This document shows positions 35,038 to 42,990 of a DNA stretch of 64,000 nucleotides, piece after piece (positions within the stretch are counted from its first letter, which is position 1; every line of letters starts with the position of its first letter). Below the pieces are notes generated by a model, which did not search any database, had not been told where the DNA came from, and saw nothing but the letters and a program-made list of their open reading frames with translations. The stretch covers positions 124,001 to 188,000 of the forward strand of contig JALHQT010000009.1 in the NCBI GenBank assembly GCA_022841825.1, written 5' to 3'. Source of the stretch: Anaerolineae bacterium (lineage in GTDB: Bacteria > Chloroflexota > Anaerolineae > Aggregatilineales > Phototrophicaceae). Made by a program: the position numbers and the translations under genes.

Positions 35038-35197
35038 CGCATCGCATCCCAATTATCAACGCCTCACCCAACACACGCCGGATCCGCCGCCGCTCGCTGC
35101 GATACATGATCAATCGCCCTTGTGGGATAATCTGCGATTCGTTATTCGGATTTTGGGTTATCATTAGGCTGATGGGGAATGCACAGGTTGAAGACGG

Positions 35198-36004
35198 ATG
35201 ACCTTACGGACGCGGCAGGACAAACGACCCCTGCGCGGCGGGCTGCTGCGCACGGGCAGCGCGCGGCGCGACGCGGTTGAGCATGGTGTGCGCGAGCGCC
35301 CGCTCTCCGGCGCGGCGCGCCTGGTCAGCGCCGTCATCGTCGTAGGGATGGTGCTGGCGCTGCTGCTGTTCTTCCTGGCAGACCCGTTTTATGTGCGCGG
35401 TGCCCTCGTCAACGGGCAGGAATTCCTGACGCCGTCCGATGTCTACACCATCGCGGGCATCAATGGCTGGCATCTCTTCTGGCTGGATGCGGCAGAAGTC
35501 CGCCAGCGGCTCGTCGAATACCCCACGATTGCCGATGCGACCGTCAACATCGACTGGCCCCCCAACATGGTGCAGATCACCATCGCCGAACGCGAACCGG
35601 CGCTGGTCTGGGATCAGGCGGGGGTGACAGTGTGGATCGACGCCCAGGGGCGCGTGATGCGCCAGAGCGCGGACGTGAGCGGGTTGATCCGCATCGTCGC
35701 CACATCGAGTGACGGCGAACCGCTGACGCCGAACACGCGCCTGCCTGTCGAGGTCGTCAGCGGCGCGCTGCAACTGCGCGATCTCATCCCAACCCTTGAG
35801 AGCCTGCGCTACCACATCGACAAGGGCTTGGGTTACAATGATCCCAGGGGATGGGAAGCCTGGTTTGGCACAGGTGCCAATATGCCGGAAAAGATGTTGA
35901 TCTACAACGCACTGGTGGCAGATGCACAGGCGCGCGGCGTCCTGCCGACCGAGATCAATGTCAGCGACCCGGATGCTCCCTTTGCATGTTGTTGGACTCC
36001 ATAA
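35198..36004 (+). CDS. ftsQ: Cell division protein FtsQ/DivIB
   Basis: A bitopic protein of 268 residues. A basic cytoplasmic N-terminus of about 45 residues is followed by a membrane helix (LVSAVIVVGMVLALLLFFLA) and a POTRA-type domain: FYVRGALVNGQEFLTPSDVYTIAGI, read in parts, with the conserved hydrophobic WHLFWLD and ADATVNIDWPPNMVQITIAEREPALVW region typical of FtsQ. It links early and late divisome proteins at the septum. ftsA follows 10 nt downstream, the usual ftsQ-ftsA order. Confidence 0.88.
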   Translation: MTLRTRQDKRPLRGGLLRTGSARRDAVEHGVRERPLSGAARLVSAVIVVGMVLALLLFFLADPFYVRGALVNGQEFLTPSDVYTIAGINGWHLFWLDAAEVRQRLVEYPTIADATVNIDWPPNMVQITIAEREPALVWDQAGVTVWIDAQGRVMRQSADVSGLIRIVATSSDGEPLTPNTRLPVEVVSGALQLRDLIPTLESLRYHIDKGLGYNDPRGWEAWFGTGANMPEKMLIYNALVADAQARGVLPTEINVSDPDAPFACCWTP

Positions 36005-36014
36005 TTGGGATTTT

Positions 36015-37250
36015 ATGAGCAGCCATCTGGTGGTTGGGATTGATGTAGGGACAACAAAGGTCTGTACGATTGTCGGCGAGGTGCGCGCGGACGATATCTT
36101 CATCGTGGGCGTCGGCATCGAACCCAGCCGCGGCATGAAGAAGGGCATCGTCACCGACATCACCAGCCTGTCCGCCGCGATTGCTGCCTCCGTCCACAAG
36201 GCGGAAAAGACCAGCGGCTTCGACATCAAGCGCGCCTTCATCAGCATCGCGGGCAAGGATGTGGCAGGCTTCACCAGCCGGGGGTCGGTCGGTCTGACGG
36301 GCAATCGCGGCGTGCGCGATGAAGACGTCGAGCGCGCCATCGAAAACGCCCGCACCATCGCCATCCCGCACAATAAAGAAGTCCTGCACGTCATCCCGCG
36401 CGCTTACTCGCTCGATGGGCAGGAGCATGTGCGCAGCCCGATTGGGATGCACGGCTTCCGTCTGGATGTCGAAGTGGCGATCATCACCGCGTCCGCCAGC
36501 AGCATCGCCAACCTCGACCAAACGCTGCGCGCCGCGCTGATCGAACCCGACCGCTACATCCTCAACCCACTCGCCAGCGGCGAAGCGGTGCTAACGCCCG
36601 AAGAGCGCGAGATGGGGGTCGTCATCATCGACATCGGCGGCGGTACGACTGACCTCGCCATCTTCATCGAGGGCAGCGTCTGGCATTCGGCGGTCATCCC
36701 GATTGGCGGCGACCTGATCACCAATGACATGACGCACTGGATGAAAGTCCCGTTCGAGGTCGCCGAAGCGGTCAAACTGCAACACGGGCACGCGCGCGAA
36801 AAAGCCGTCGGTCAGACCGAGAGTTTCATGGTCGAAACCTTCGGCGAAGAGGGCATGGTGCGCTTCCAGCGCAGCGATATTGCGATGGTCATCGAGGCGC
36901 GCGTGACGGAGCTGTTCGAGCGTGTCCAGCGCGAGATCAAAATGAGCGGCTATGACGGGCTGCTGCGCGCGGGCGCGGTCATCACCGGCGGCTGCGCGCA
37001 GCTCCCCGGGATGCGCGAGCTGGCGCAGGACGTGCTGGGGATGCCCGTGCGTCTGGCACGCCCGGAGGCGATGACGGGCATGGCGGACATTCTGCGCAAT
37101 CCCTCCTACAGCACCAGCGTTGGCTTGCTGCGCGTTGGGCTGAACATGGACCCGATGGAAGAGATCGCGGCGAACGGCAATGGCAAGGGGCGCGGTCTGG
37201 GGGGCTGGCTGGGGGGCATCTTCAAGGGGCTGCTGCCGGACGAAGAATAG
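36015..37250 (+). CDS. ftsA: Cell division protein FtsA
   Basis: An actin-like protein of 411 residues that tethers FtsZ to the membrane. Phosphate 1: VVGIDVGTTKVCTIVGEV. The SHS2/1C region follows (GFDIKRAFISIAGKDVAG). Phosphate 2: VIIDIGGGTTDLAIF. Adenosine motif: AVITGGCAQLPGMRELA. The end is a Gly-rich linker and GGWLGGIFKGLLPDEE, a plausible amphipathic membrane-targeting helix. The start ATG at 36015 follows TTGGGATTTT and gives the canonical N-terminus. Unusually, ftsZ is not the next gene; an isoaspartate methyltransferase gene follows. Confidence 0.94.
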   Translation: MSSHLVVGIDVGTTKVCTIVGEVRADDIFIVGVGIEPSRGMKKGIVTDITSLSAAIAASVHKAEKTSGFDIKRAFISIAGKDVAGFTSRGSVGLTGNRGVRDEDVERAIENARTIAIPHNKEVLHVIPRAYSLDGQEHVRSPIGMHGFRLDVEVAIITASASSIANLDQTLRAALIEPDRYILNPLASGEAVLTPEEREMGVVIIDIGGGTTDLAIFIEGSVWHSAVIPIGGDLITNDMTHWMKVPFEVAEAVKLQHGHAREKAVGQTESFMVETFGEEGMVRFQRSDIAMVIEARVTELFERVQREIKMSGYDGLLRAGAVITGGCAQLPGMRELAQDVLGMPVRLARPEAMTGMADILRNPSYSTSVGLLRVGLNMDPMEEIAANGNGKGRGLGGWLGGIFKGLLPDEE

Positions 37251-37371
37251 CACCGCCCTATTCGCAGAGTGTCCGCGTCCTCCACTCCCCACCAATCGCT
37301 GGCTGATACCCCTGCACCAACGCGGGTCATCATCGCGGCGGGCATCCCCCAACGAAGCAGGCATAAGGGCG

Positions 37372-38613
37372 ATGAGAGCATTGCGGCACTGGGTACGCGG
37401 CATTGCCGACGGAGTCAGGAATATGATCGGTCATGACGCGGCAGCGCTGCATCAGCGGCTGGTGGACGAGCTGGTCTCTCGCAAACTGATCCAAACCTCC
37501 GCCATCGAGGCGGCATTTCGCGCCGTGCCGCGCCACCCCTTCCTGCCCGGCGTGGCGCTGGACGCGATCTACAGTGACGAGCCTGTCGTGACCCACTACA
37601 ACAGCGACCGTCAGCCGATCAGCTCGTCGTCGCAGCCTGCCATCATGGCGATCATGCTGGAGATGCTGGCGCTCAAGCCAGGGCAGCGCGTGCTGGAGAT
37701 CGGCGCGGGCACGGGCTACAACGCGGCGCTGATGGCGCAGGTCGTCGGCGCGGCAGGCAGCATCGTCTCCATCGACATTGACGAGGACGTGATCGCGAGC
37801 GCGGAGGATCATCTGCGCGCCGCGGAAATCGCGGGCGTCCGGTTGGTGCTGGGCGATGGCGCGCTGGGCTGCGCGGTGTTCGCCCCCTATGACCGCGTCA
37901 TCCTGACCGTCGGCGCGAACGACATCGCGCTGGCATGGCGCGATCAACTGGTCGAAGGCGGACTGCTGGTGCTTCCGCTTTCGCTGCGGGCGACGCCGCG
38001 CGTCTTCGCCTTTCGCCGCCAGAGCGATACCCTGATGGGCGTCAGCGCCACGATGGGCGGCTTTATGCCGCTGCGCGGGATCGGCGCGCCGCCCGAACAC
38101 AGCAAAGCGCTGCCCAGGGCTGGCGGCACACTCTGGACGGATGGCGCGGTCGCGGTGGATGTCGAAGCCATCGATGCGCTCCTGGGCGGCGCGTATCGTG
38201 ACCTGCCGACCGGGGTGCGGAGCGACGTGTTGGGGACATGGAGCGGTTATGCGCTCTGGCTGGAGCTGACTGCGCCCGAATTCGTTCATGCGCCGTTCCG
38301 TACAGACTACGACGGCAAATCGGTGCTCAAGCAGGCGCTTGGGCTTGCCAGGGATGGGCAGATCGCGCTCATCGTGCCTGCGCGCGAAGGGCAGTCGCTG
38401 ATGGTGCGGCAGTTCGGCGGCGGCGAAGCGCTGGCTCTGCGCCTGATCGAACTGCTGCAAGCGTGGCAGGCGGCAGGAAGCCCAAGGTTTGAAGAGGATG
38501 TCGTCGTGAGCGCTTATCCGCTGGAGATGGCGATCAAGGCAGCGCCTGGTTCGATCCGCATCGTCCGGCAGAACATGCAGTACATCGTGACAATCAAAGA
38601 AAGCTATTTGTGA
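37372..38613 (+). CDS. Protein-L-isoaspartate O-methyltransferase-like protein with C-terminal extension
   Basis: A protein of 413 residues; a later start at 37423 (MIGHDAAAL) is possible. The PCMT-type domain covers about 30-240: FRAVPRHPFLPGVALDAIY, ITSSSQ-like ISSSSQPAIMAIMLEML, the SAM-binding loop VLEIGAGTGYNAALMAQ, acidic SIDIDEDVIASAEDHL, and LGDGALGC. PCMT repairs isoaspartyl residues in aged proteins. The remaining 170 residues are an added domain of unknown function, seen in some actinobacterial and Chloroflexi homologues. Its stop codon overlaps the GTG start of the glycosyltransferase gene. Confidence 0.87.
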   Translation: MRALRHWVRGIADGVRNMIGHDAAALHQRLVDELVSRKLIQTSAIEAAFRAVPRHPFLPGVALDAIYSDEPVVTHYNSDRQPISSSSQPAIMAIMLEMLALKPGQRVLEIGAGTGYNAALMAQVVGAAGSIVSIDIDEDVIASAEDHLRAAEIAGVRLVLGDGALGCAVFAPYDRVILTVGANDIALAWRDQLVEGGLLVLPLSLRATPRVFAFRRQSDTLMGVSATMGGFMPLRGIGAPPEHSKALPRAGGTLWTDGAVAVDVEAIDALLGGAYRDLPTGVRSDVLGTWSGYALWLELTAPEFVHAPFRTDYDGKSVLKQALGLARDGQIALIVPAREGQSLMVRQFGGGEALALRLIELLQAWQAAGSPRFEEDVVVSAYPLEMAIKAAPGSIRIVRQNMQYIVTIKESYL

Positions 38614-39893
38614 AACTGTTCATCGCGGCGGGCATCTTCCATCCCGAAACCGGCGGACCCGCGACCTATCTGCGCGAGGTGCTGCCGCACTTTGTCGGCG
38701 TGGGCTGGGACGTGCGTGTCCTCACCTACGGCACAGGCGCGACCGAGGGGTACGGCTATCCGGTCACGCGCATCCCACGCAAGGCGCTGCCCCTGCGCAC
38801 CCTGGGCTATGCCGCTGCCGCGCGCCCGCTGCTCGATTGGGCGGAGGTCGTCTACATCCATACGCCCGGTCTGCCGCTGTGGGGCAGCCGCCGCGCGCCG
38901 CGCGTGATGAAGATCGTCGGCGATGTCGCGTGGGAGCGCGCCGTGCGCCTGGGGTGGGTCGCGCCGACGCAGGACATCGACGCCTTCCAGACTCAGCGCT
39001 TCGATCATCTCGGCGTTGAATGGGGCAAGGCGAGCCGCGCGCGCGAGGTGGCGGCGGCGGATGCGGTCATCGTGCCGAGCGAGTATCTCAAGCGGATGGT
39101 CGTTGGCTGGGGCGCGCGGGCGGACAAGGTGCGTGTCGTCTACAACGCGCTGCCCGGTCACGATCAGGAGGGTAGGGGCGACATGGCAGGCAGGGGCGAC
39201 CCATGGGTTGCCCCTACGAATTCAAACGATCCTGTAGGGACGGCATTCATGCCGTCCGCCCATGATGACCCCGCGCGGTTGTCCGCCGATGCCGCCACGC
39301 GCGCGTCGTCCGCCGATGATACCCCCGCGCGGCAGGCTGCCCGCGCCGCCCTTGATCTGCCCGCCGACGCCCCGCTTCTCCTGACCGCCGCGCGGCTGAC
39401 GCCCTGGAAGGGTGTGCAGCACCTCATCCCGGCGCTGCGCGCGGTGCCGGACGTGCGCCTGCTGGTCGCGGGGAGCGGCGACATGCTGCCGGAGCTGCGC
39501 GCGCTGGCGGCGGCGCATGAGGTTGCAGAGCGCGTCGATTTCCTGGGCAATGTGCCGCGCGAGCAGATGCCGCTCTATCTGCGCGCCGCCGACTATCTGG
39601 CGCTCTATTCGGGCTACGAGGGCTTATCGCACACGCTGCTGGAAGCGCTGCGCGAGGGCACACCTGTCATCGCCAGCGACAAGGGCGGCAACCCGGAGGT
39701 CGTACAGCACGGCGTCAACGGGCTGCTGGTGCCGTATGTCGATGGCGAGGCACTGCGTGAGGCGCTGCGTACGGCGTTCGCGCCGGGGATGCGCGACACG
39801 CTGGCGGCAAACGCGCAGGTCGGCATGGAACGCTTCTCGTTCGAACATATGCTGCGCGAGACAATGGATGTTCTGGAGAGTGTGCGCCGCTGA
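38610..39893 (+). CDS. Family 4 glycosyltransferase with a repeat-derived insert
   Basis: A protein of 427 residues starting with GTG at 38610 within the previous stop codon (GTGA). GT-B fold: the N-terminal domain has FIAAGIFHPETGGPATYLREVLPHF and the C-terminal domain has LLTAARLTPWKGVQHLIPAL, SGYEGLSHTLLEALREGTPVIASDKGGNPEVV as the EX7E region, and NGLLVPYVDGEAL. It transfers a sugar from a nucleotide donor to an unknown acceptor. Residues about 187-245 (from HDQEGRGDMAG to DDTPARQAA) interrupt the normal inter-domain linker; the DNA is made of palindromic repeats. The HDAC-like gene overlaps the stop codon by 1 nt. Confidence 0.88.
   Translation: MKLFIAAGIFHPETGGPATYLREVLPHFVGVGWDVRVLTYGTGATEGYGYPVTRIPRKALPLRTLGYAAAARPLLDWAEVVYIHTPGLPLWGSRRAPRVMKIVGDVAWERAVRLGWVAPTQDIDAFQTQRFDHLGVEWGKASRAREVAAADAVIVPSEYLKRMVVGWGARADKVRVVYNALPGHDQEGRGDMAGRGDPWVAPTNSNDPVGTAFMPSAHDDPARLSADAATRASSADDTPARQAARAALDLPADAPLLLTAARLTPWKGVQHLIPALRAVPDVRLLVAGSGDMLPELRALAAAHEVAERVDFLGNVPREQMPLYLRAADYLALYSGYEGLSHTLLEALREGTPVIASDKGGNPEVVQHGVNGLLVPYVDGEALREALRTAFAPGMRDTLAANAQVGMERFSFEHMLRETMDVLESVRR
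39193..39257. repeat. Two GTAGGG-family palindromes inside the GT4 gene
   Basis: 39193-39217 has an ACCCATGGGTT core and 39234-39257 has GTAGGGACGGCATTC..GCCGTCC; further partial copies occur up to about 39330. They sit in the linker between the two GT-B domains and are translated. Confidence 0.85.
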
Positions 39894-40786
39894 TGCATGC
39901 CTACTACTCATCACACTTCGTCCCGCAGCTTCCGACCGGGCATCGCTTCCCCGCCCGCAAATACCTGCGCCTGTATGAGCGCGTGCACGCCAGCGGCATC
40001 CTCGCGCCCGGCGACATGCACGACGCCGAGCCGATCCACGAAGCGGATGTGCTGCGCGTCCACGCCGCCGAATACTGGGACAAGATTCGCCTGGGCACGC
40101 TGAGCGAGCGCGAGCAGCGGCGGATCGGCTTCCCCTGGTCGCCGCAGATCGTCGAACGCACGCGCCGGGTGTCCGGCGGCACGCTCGCCGCCTGCCGCGC
40201 GGCGCTGCGCGATGGCGTGGCGGTCAACCTGGCGGGCGGCACACACCACGCGCATCACGACTTTGGCAGCGGCTACTGCATCCTCAACGACAGCGTGATC
40301 GCCGCCCGCGCCTTGCAGGCAGATGGCAGCGTCCGGCGCGTGGTCGTGCTCGACTGCGACGTGCATCAAGGCGACGGCACCGCGCGGCTGGCGGAAGGCG
40401 ACCGCAGCCTGTTCACCTTTTCGATCCATGGCGCGAAGAACTTTCCGTTCCACAAGGCGACCAGCGACATCGACATCGAACTGCCGGACGGCACCGAAGA
40501 CGACACCTATCTGATGATGGTGGAAGAGGGGGTGCGGCGGGTGATTGCGGCGGCGGGCGCGGATCTGGCGATCTACATCGCCGGGGCAGACCCGTATGTC
40601 GGCGATACGCTCGGCAAGATGGCGGTTAGCATGGCGGGGCTGGCGGCGCGCGACCGGCTGGTGCTGGGCTTGTGCAAAGCGGCGGCGCTGCCCGTCGCTG
40701 TGACGATGGGCGGTGGCTATGCGCGCGACGTGGAAGACATCGCGGAGATACATATGGCGACGGTTCGTGCGGCGCGCGAACTGTAA
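39893..40786 (+). CDS. Histone deacetylase/acetoin utilisation family protein
   Basis: A protein of 297 residues, the usual size for bacterial class-II-like deacetylases. Active-site parts: GGTHHAHHDFGSGYCILND (two catalytic His), LDCDVHQGDGTA (zinc Asp and His), AGADPYVGDTLG (third zinc ligand Asp), and MGGGYARD (transition-state Tyr). All expected residues are present, so it is probably an active zinc deacetylase acting on acetylated lysine, polyamine or small molecules. The start overlaps the GT4 stop codon (TGATG), so it belongs to the ftsQA-PCMT-GT4 transcription series. Confidence 0.92.
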   Translation: MHAYYSSHFVPQLPTGHRFPARKYLRLYERVHASGILAPGDMHDAEPIHEADVLRVHAAEYWDKIRLGTLSEREQRRIGFPWSPQIVERTRRVSGGTLAACRAALRDGVAVNLAGGTHHAHHDFGSGYCILNDSVIAARALQADGSVRRVVVLDCDVHQGDGTARLAEGDRSLFTFSIHGAKNFPFHKATSDIDIELPDGTEDDTYLMMVEEGVRRVIAAAGADLAIYIAGADPYVGDTLGKMAVSMAGLAARDRLVLGLCKAAALPVAVTMGGGYARDVEDIAEIHMATVRAAREL

Positions 40787-40836
40787 CCCTGCCACCGTTA
40801 ACGTTCCCCCGCCGACTCCTCACATACGATGAAAAG

Positions 40837-42606
40837 ATGAAGACGCCAACCCACCCCCCGCATATCTCCGCCCGCGAATGGCGGCGCGCCGCCTTGTTCG
40901 CCGCGTTCGTCATCGCGCTCGTCCTGCTGCCGTATGCCCTCGGCTGGGGCGCACAGACGGAGGAGATGCGCTTCAGCGGTGCGCTGATCGCGGCGGATGA
41001 CATTCACTCCTATCTCGGCAAGATGCGCCTGGGCGCGCGCGGCATCTGGGATTTCTATCTCTTCTACACGCCAGAGCCGCACGATGCCGTGCCCGGCGTC
41101 TTCCTGCCCTATCTCGCGGCGGGGCAGCTTGTCGGGCTCTTCTATGACGACGCCGATCCCGCGCTCACGCCTGCGCTGATCATCGCCTACCATGCGATGC
41201 GCGTGCTGTTCACGCTGCTGCTGATCCTCGTGCTCTACCGCATCATCGCCCACTTCCTGCGCAGCCCCAGCCAGCGCATGACCGCGCTCATCCTCAGCAC
41301 GCTCGGCGGCGGGTTTGGCTGGCTGCTGTTGTTCGTGCCCGGCGGCGATGGGTGGCTCGGCAGCCTGCCGCCCGATCTATTCATCCCGGAAGGCTTCGGC
41401 TTTCTCATCCCGCTGGCGCTGCCGCATCTGGCGCTGGCGCGCGCACTGCTGCTGCTGGGCTTTCTCGCGCTTTTCACCGCGATCAACGGCAGCAGCGGCA
41501 GCACGAAATACGCGCTCCTCGCCGCGCTGTGCTGGGCGCTCGTCGGCATCATCGTGCCGTTCTACCTGGCGGTGATCTACTGCCTGCTGGCGGCGTGGGC
41601 AATAGGCTTGATTGTGCGGATGCGGTACGCACGGACGAGGCAGTGCGAAGCCTCCCTGTGGGACGCCTCGTCCCTACAAAGACATCGCGTCGTCCGCCAA
41701 TGGTCTTTGGCGCGCGTTTTTGCTGGTGGCGGTCAATTCGACCCCGTCATCCGGCTCATCGTCTATGGCGGCATCGCTGCGGGGCTGACGCTACCGCTCT
41801 TCGCCTATTACGCGCTGGCATTCGCGGGCAATCCGGCGTTCGCGGCATGGTCGGCGCAAAACCTGCTGCCTGCGCCGCATCCACTGCAATACCTGGTCGC
41901 GTACAGCCTGTTCATCGTCCCTGGCGCATTCGCCGTGCGCTGGGCATGGCGGCGAGGGCGGCAGCGCGGCGCGTACATTCTGCTGATCGCCTGGGCGCTT
42001 GCCGGGCTTGTGCTGGTCTATCTGCCGATCAATGTGCAGCGCCGCATGAGCGAGGCGATCATCGTGCCGCTGGCGATCCTGGCGGCGCACGGGTTGGCGC
42101 TGTTGCTGCGCAGGCACGTCCGGCGGCGGATGCGCCCACCCCTGCGCGCGGCGTTCCTGTTGATCGCCAGTCTGACAAGCGCCACGCTCCTGCTGACGAC
42201 CGTGCTGGGCGCGCGCTCGACCGCGCCGCCGCTCTTCATCCCCGGCGCGCAGATCGCCGCCTTTACCTGGCTGAATGCCAACGCGCCGCCGGACGCGCGC
42301 ATCCTGGCGTCGATGCGGACGGGCAATCTGCTACCCGCCTACACACACCTGCGCCCGTATGTCGGGCACGGTCCGGAGACGCTGGGTGCGCTGGCGAAAG
42401 CAGCGGAGACTGAGCGCTTCTATTCCGACCTGATGCGCGCCGACGAACGCGCCGCGCTGGTTGGGTCAGTCGATATGGGCTACGTCTTCTACGGCGAAAG
42501 CGAGCGCGCCCTGGCACAGAACGCAGACGCCAGCGCGCCCGCCTGGGCGGAGGCGCTGACGCTGGTTTACGACGCGGAAGGCGTCCGCATCTATCGCCTT
42601 CCGTGA
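40837..42606 (+). CDS. Polytopic membrane protein, GT-C glycosyltransferase-like
   Basis: A protein of 589 residues from MKTPTHPPHISAREW. About ten to twelve membrane helices start at WRRAALFAAFVIALVLLPYA. The first extracytoplasmic loop has GALIAADDIHSYLGKMRLGARG, with paired Asp residues (DD) and the EPH segment resembling GT-C enzymes that use polyprenyl-phosphate sugars. The terminal soluble part contains FTWLNANAPPDARILA, found in many large membrane glycosyltransferases. The family is not certain. Residues about 266-282 are encoded by a 45-bp repeat element inserted in a cytoplasmic-side loop. Confidence 0.82.
   Translation: MKTPTHPPHISAREWRRAALFAAFVIALVLLPYALGWGAQTEEMRFSGALIAADDIHSYLGKMRLGARGIWDFYLFYTPEPHDAVPGVFLPYLAAGQLVGLFYDDADPALTPALIIAYHAMRVLFTLLLILVLYRIIAHFLRSPSQRMTALILSTLGGGFGWLLLFVPGGDGWLGSLPPDLFIPEGFGFLIPLALPHLALARALLLLGFLALFTAINGSSGSTKYALLAALCWALVGIIVPFYLAVIYCLLAAWAIGLIVRMRYARTRQCEASLWDASSLQRHRVVRQWSLARVFAGGGQFDPVIRLIVYGGIAAGLTLPLFAYYALAFAGNPAFAAWSAQNLLPAPHPLQYLVAYSLFIVPGAFAVRWAWRRGRQRGAYILLIAWALAGLVLVYLPINVQRRMSEAIIVPLAILAAHGLALLLRRHVRRRMRPPLRAAFLLIASLTSATLLLTTVLGARSTAPPLFIPGAQIAAFTWLNANAPPDARILASMRTGNLLPAYTHLRPYVGHGPETLGALAKAAETERFYSDLMRADERAALVGSVDMGYVFYGESERALAQNADASAPAWAEALTLVYDAEGVRIYRLP
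41633..41677. repeat. 45-bp palindromic-end element inside the membrane-protein gene
   Basis: Same element as 13972-14016, 41 of 45 positions identical. It has the same orientation relative to transcription in both genes, but is translated in a different frame here (TRQCEASLWDASSLQ). Confidence 0.82.
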
Positions 42607-42636
42607 ACTCTCGCCAGCTTAGACGCATGGAGGGGG

Positions 42637-42842
42637 CAATCGCTTCAAAACCACAGCCACGTTTTCGCGTCGCTGGAAGCTCAAAGCTTCCAGCTAGAAC
42701 AGCAGAAAAAACCTCTGGAAGAGGTTGTAAGGCAGGGCAGTACCCTCGAATGACCGGAATTGAGAGCCGCTTCAGCGGCTTTTGGCTGATCTTGTAGCCT
42801 GAAGCTTTGAGCTTCAGGCGCGCAATGGGTTTGAAGCGATTG
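42637..42842. mobile_element. MITE-like nested-hairpin element
   Basis: The 384-bp gap 42607-42990 is largely filled by this element. Its ends form a 13-bp perfect inverted repeat, CAATCGCTTCAAA at 42637-42649 and its complement at 42830-42842. Inside are four hairpins: 42672-42694 (10-bp stem, loop CAA), 42710-42726 (6-bp stem), 42765-42780 (AGCCGC-ttca-GCGGCT followed by TTTT, terminator-like), and 42797-42819 (10-bp stem, loop TTG). The first and last hairpins are near reverse complements of each other. There is no coding sequence. It could be a non-autonomous mobile element or a structured RNA. Confidence 0.6.
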
Positions 42843-42925
42843 TCCTGGCTTGGGGGCGTTTGGCGATCACAGGGGCATCGGTCATCATCCACCTCGCGGC
42901 TTATTCCACACGAGTATAGCACGAG

Positions 42926-42951
42926 GTAGGGGCGGACCCATGTGTCCGCCC
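42926..42951. repeat. GTAGGG-family palindrome, GGACCCATGTGTCC core
   Basis: GTAGGGGC followed by a palindromic core and GCCC. It lies between the nested-hairpin element and the end of asnS. Confidence 0.75.
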
Positions 42952-42990
42952 GCTCTTATGCCCGCCCGACTGCTCTACGACCTCATCTTC

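Noticed and set aside
42760-42790. Terminator of the membrane-protein gene at 40837
   Set aside because: The stem with T-run looks like a terminator, but it lies 160 nt after the stop codon and inside a larger symmetrical element, so I report it as part of that element.
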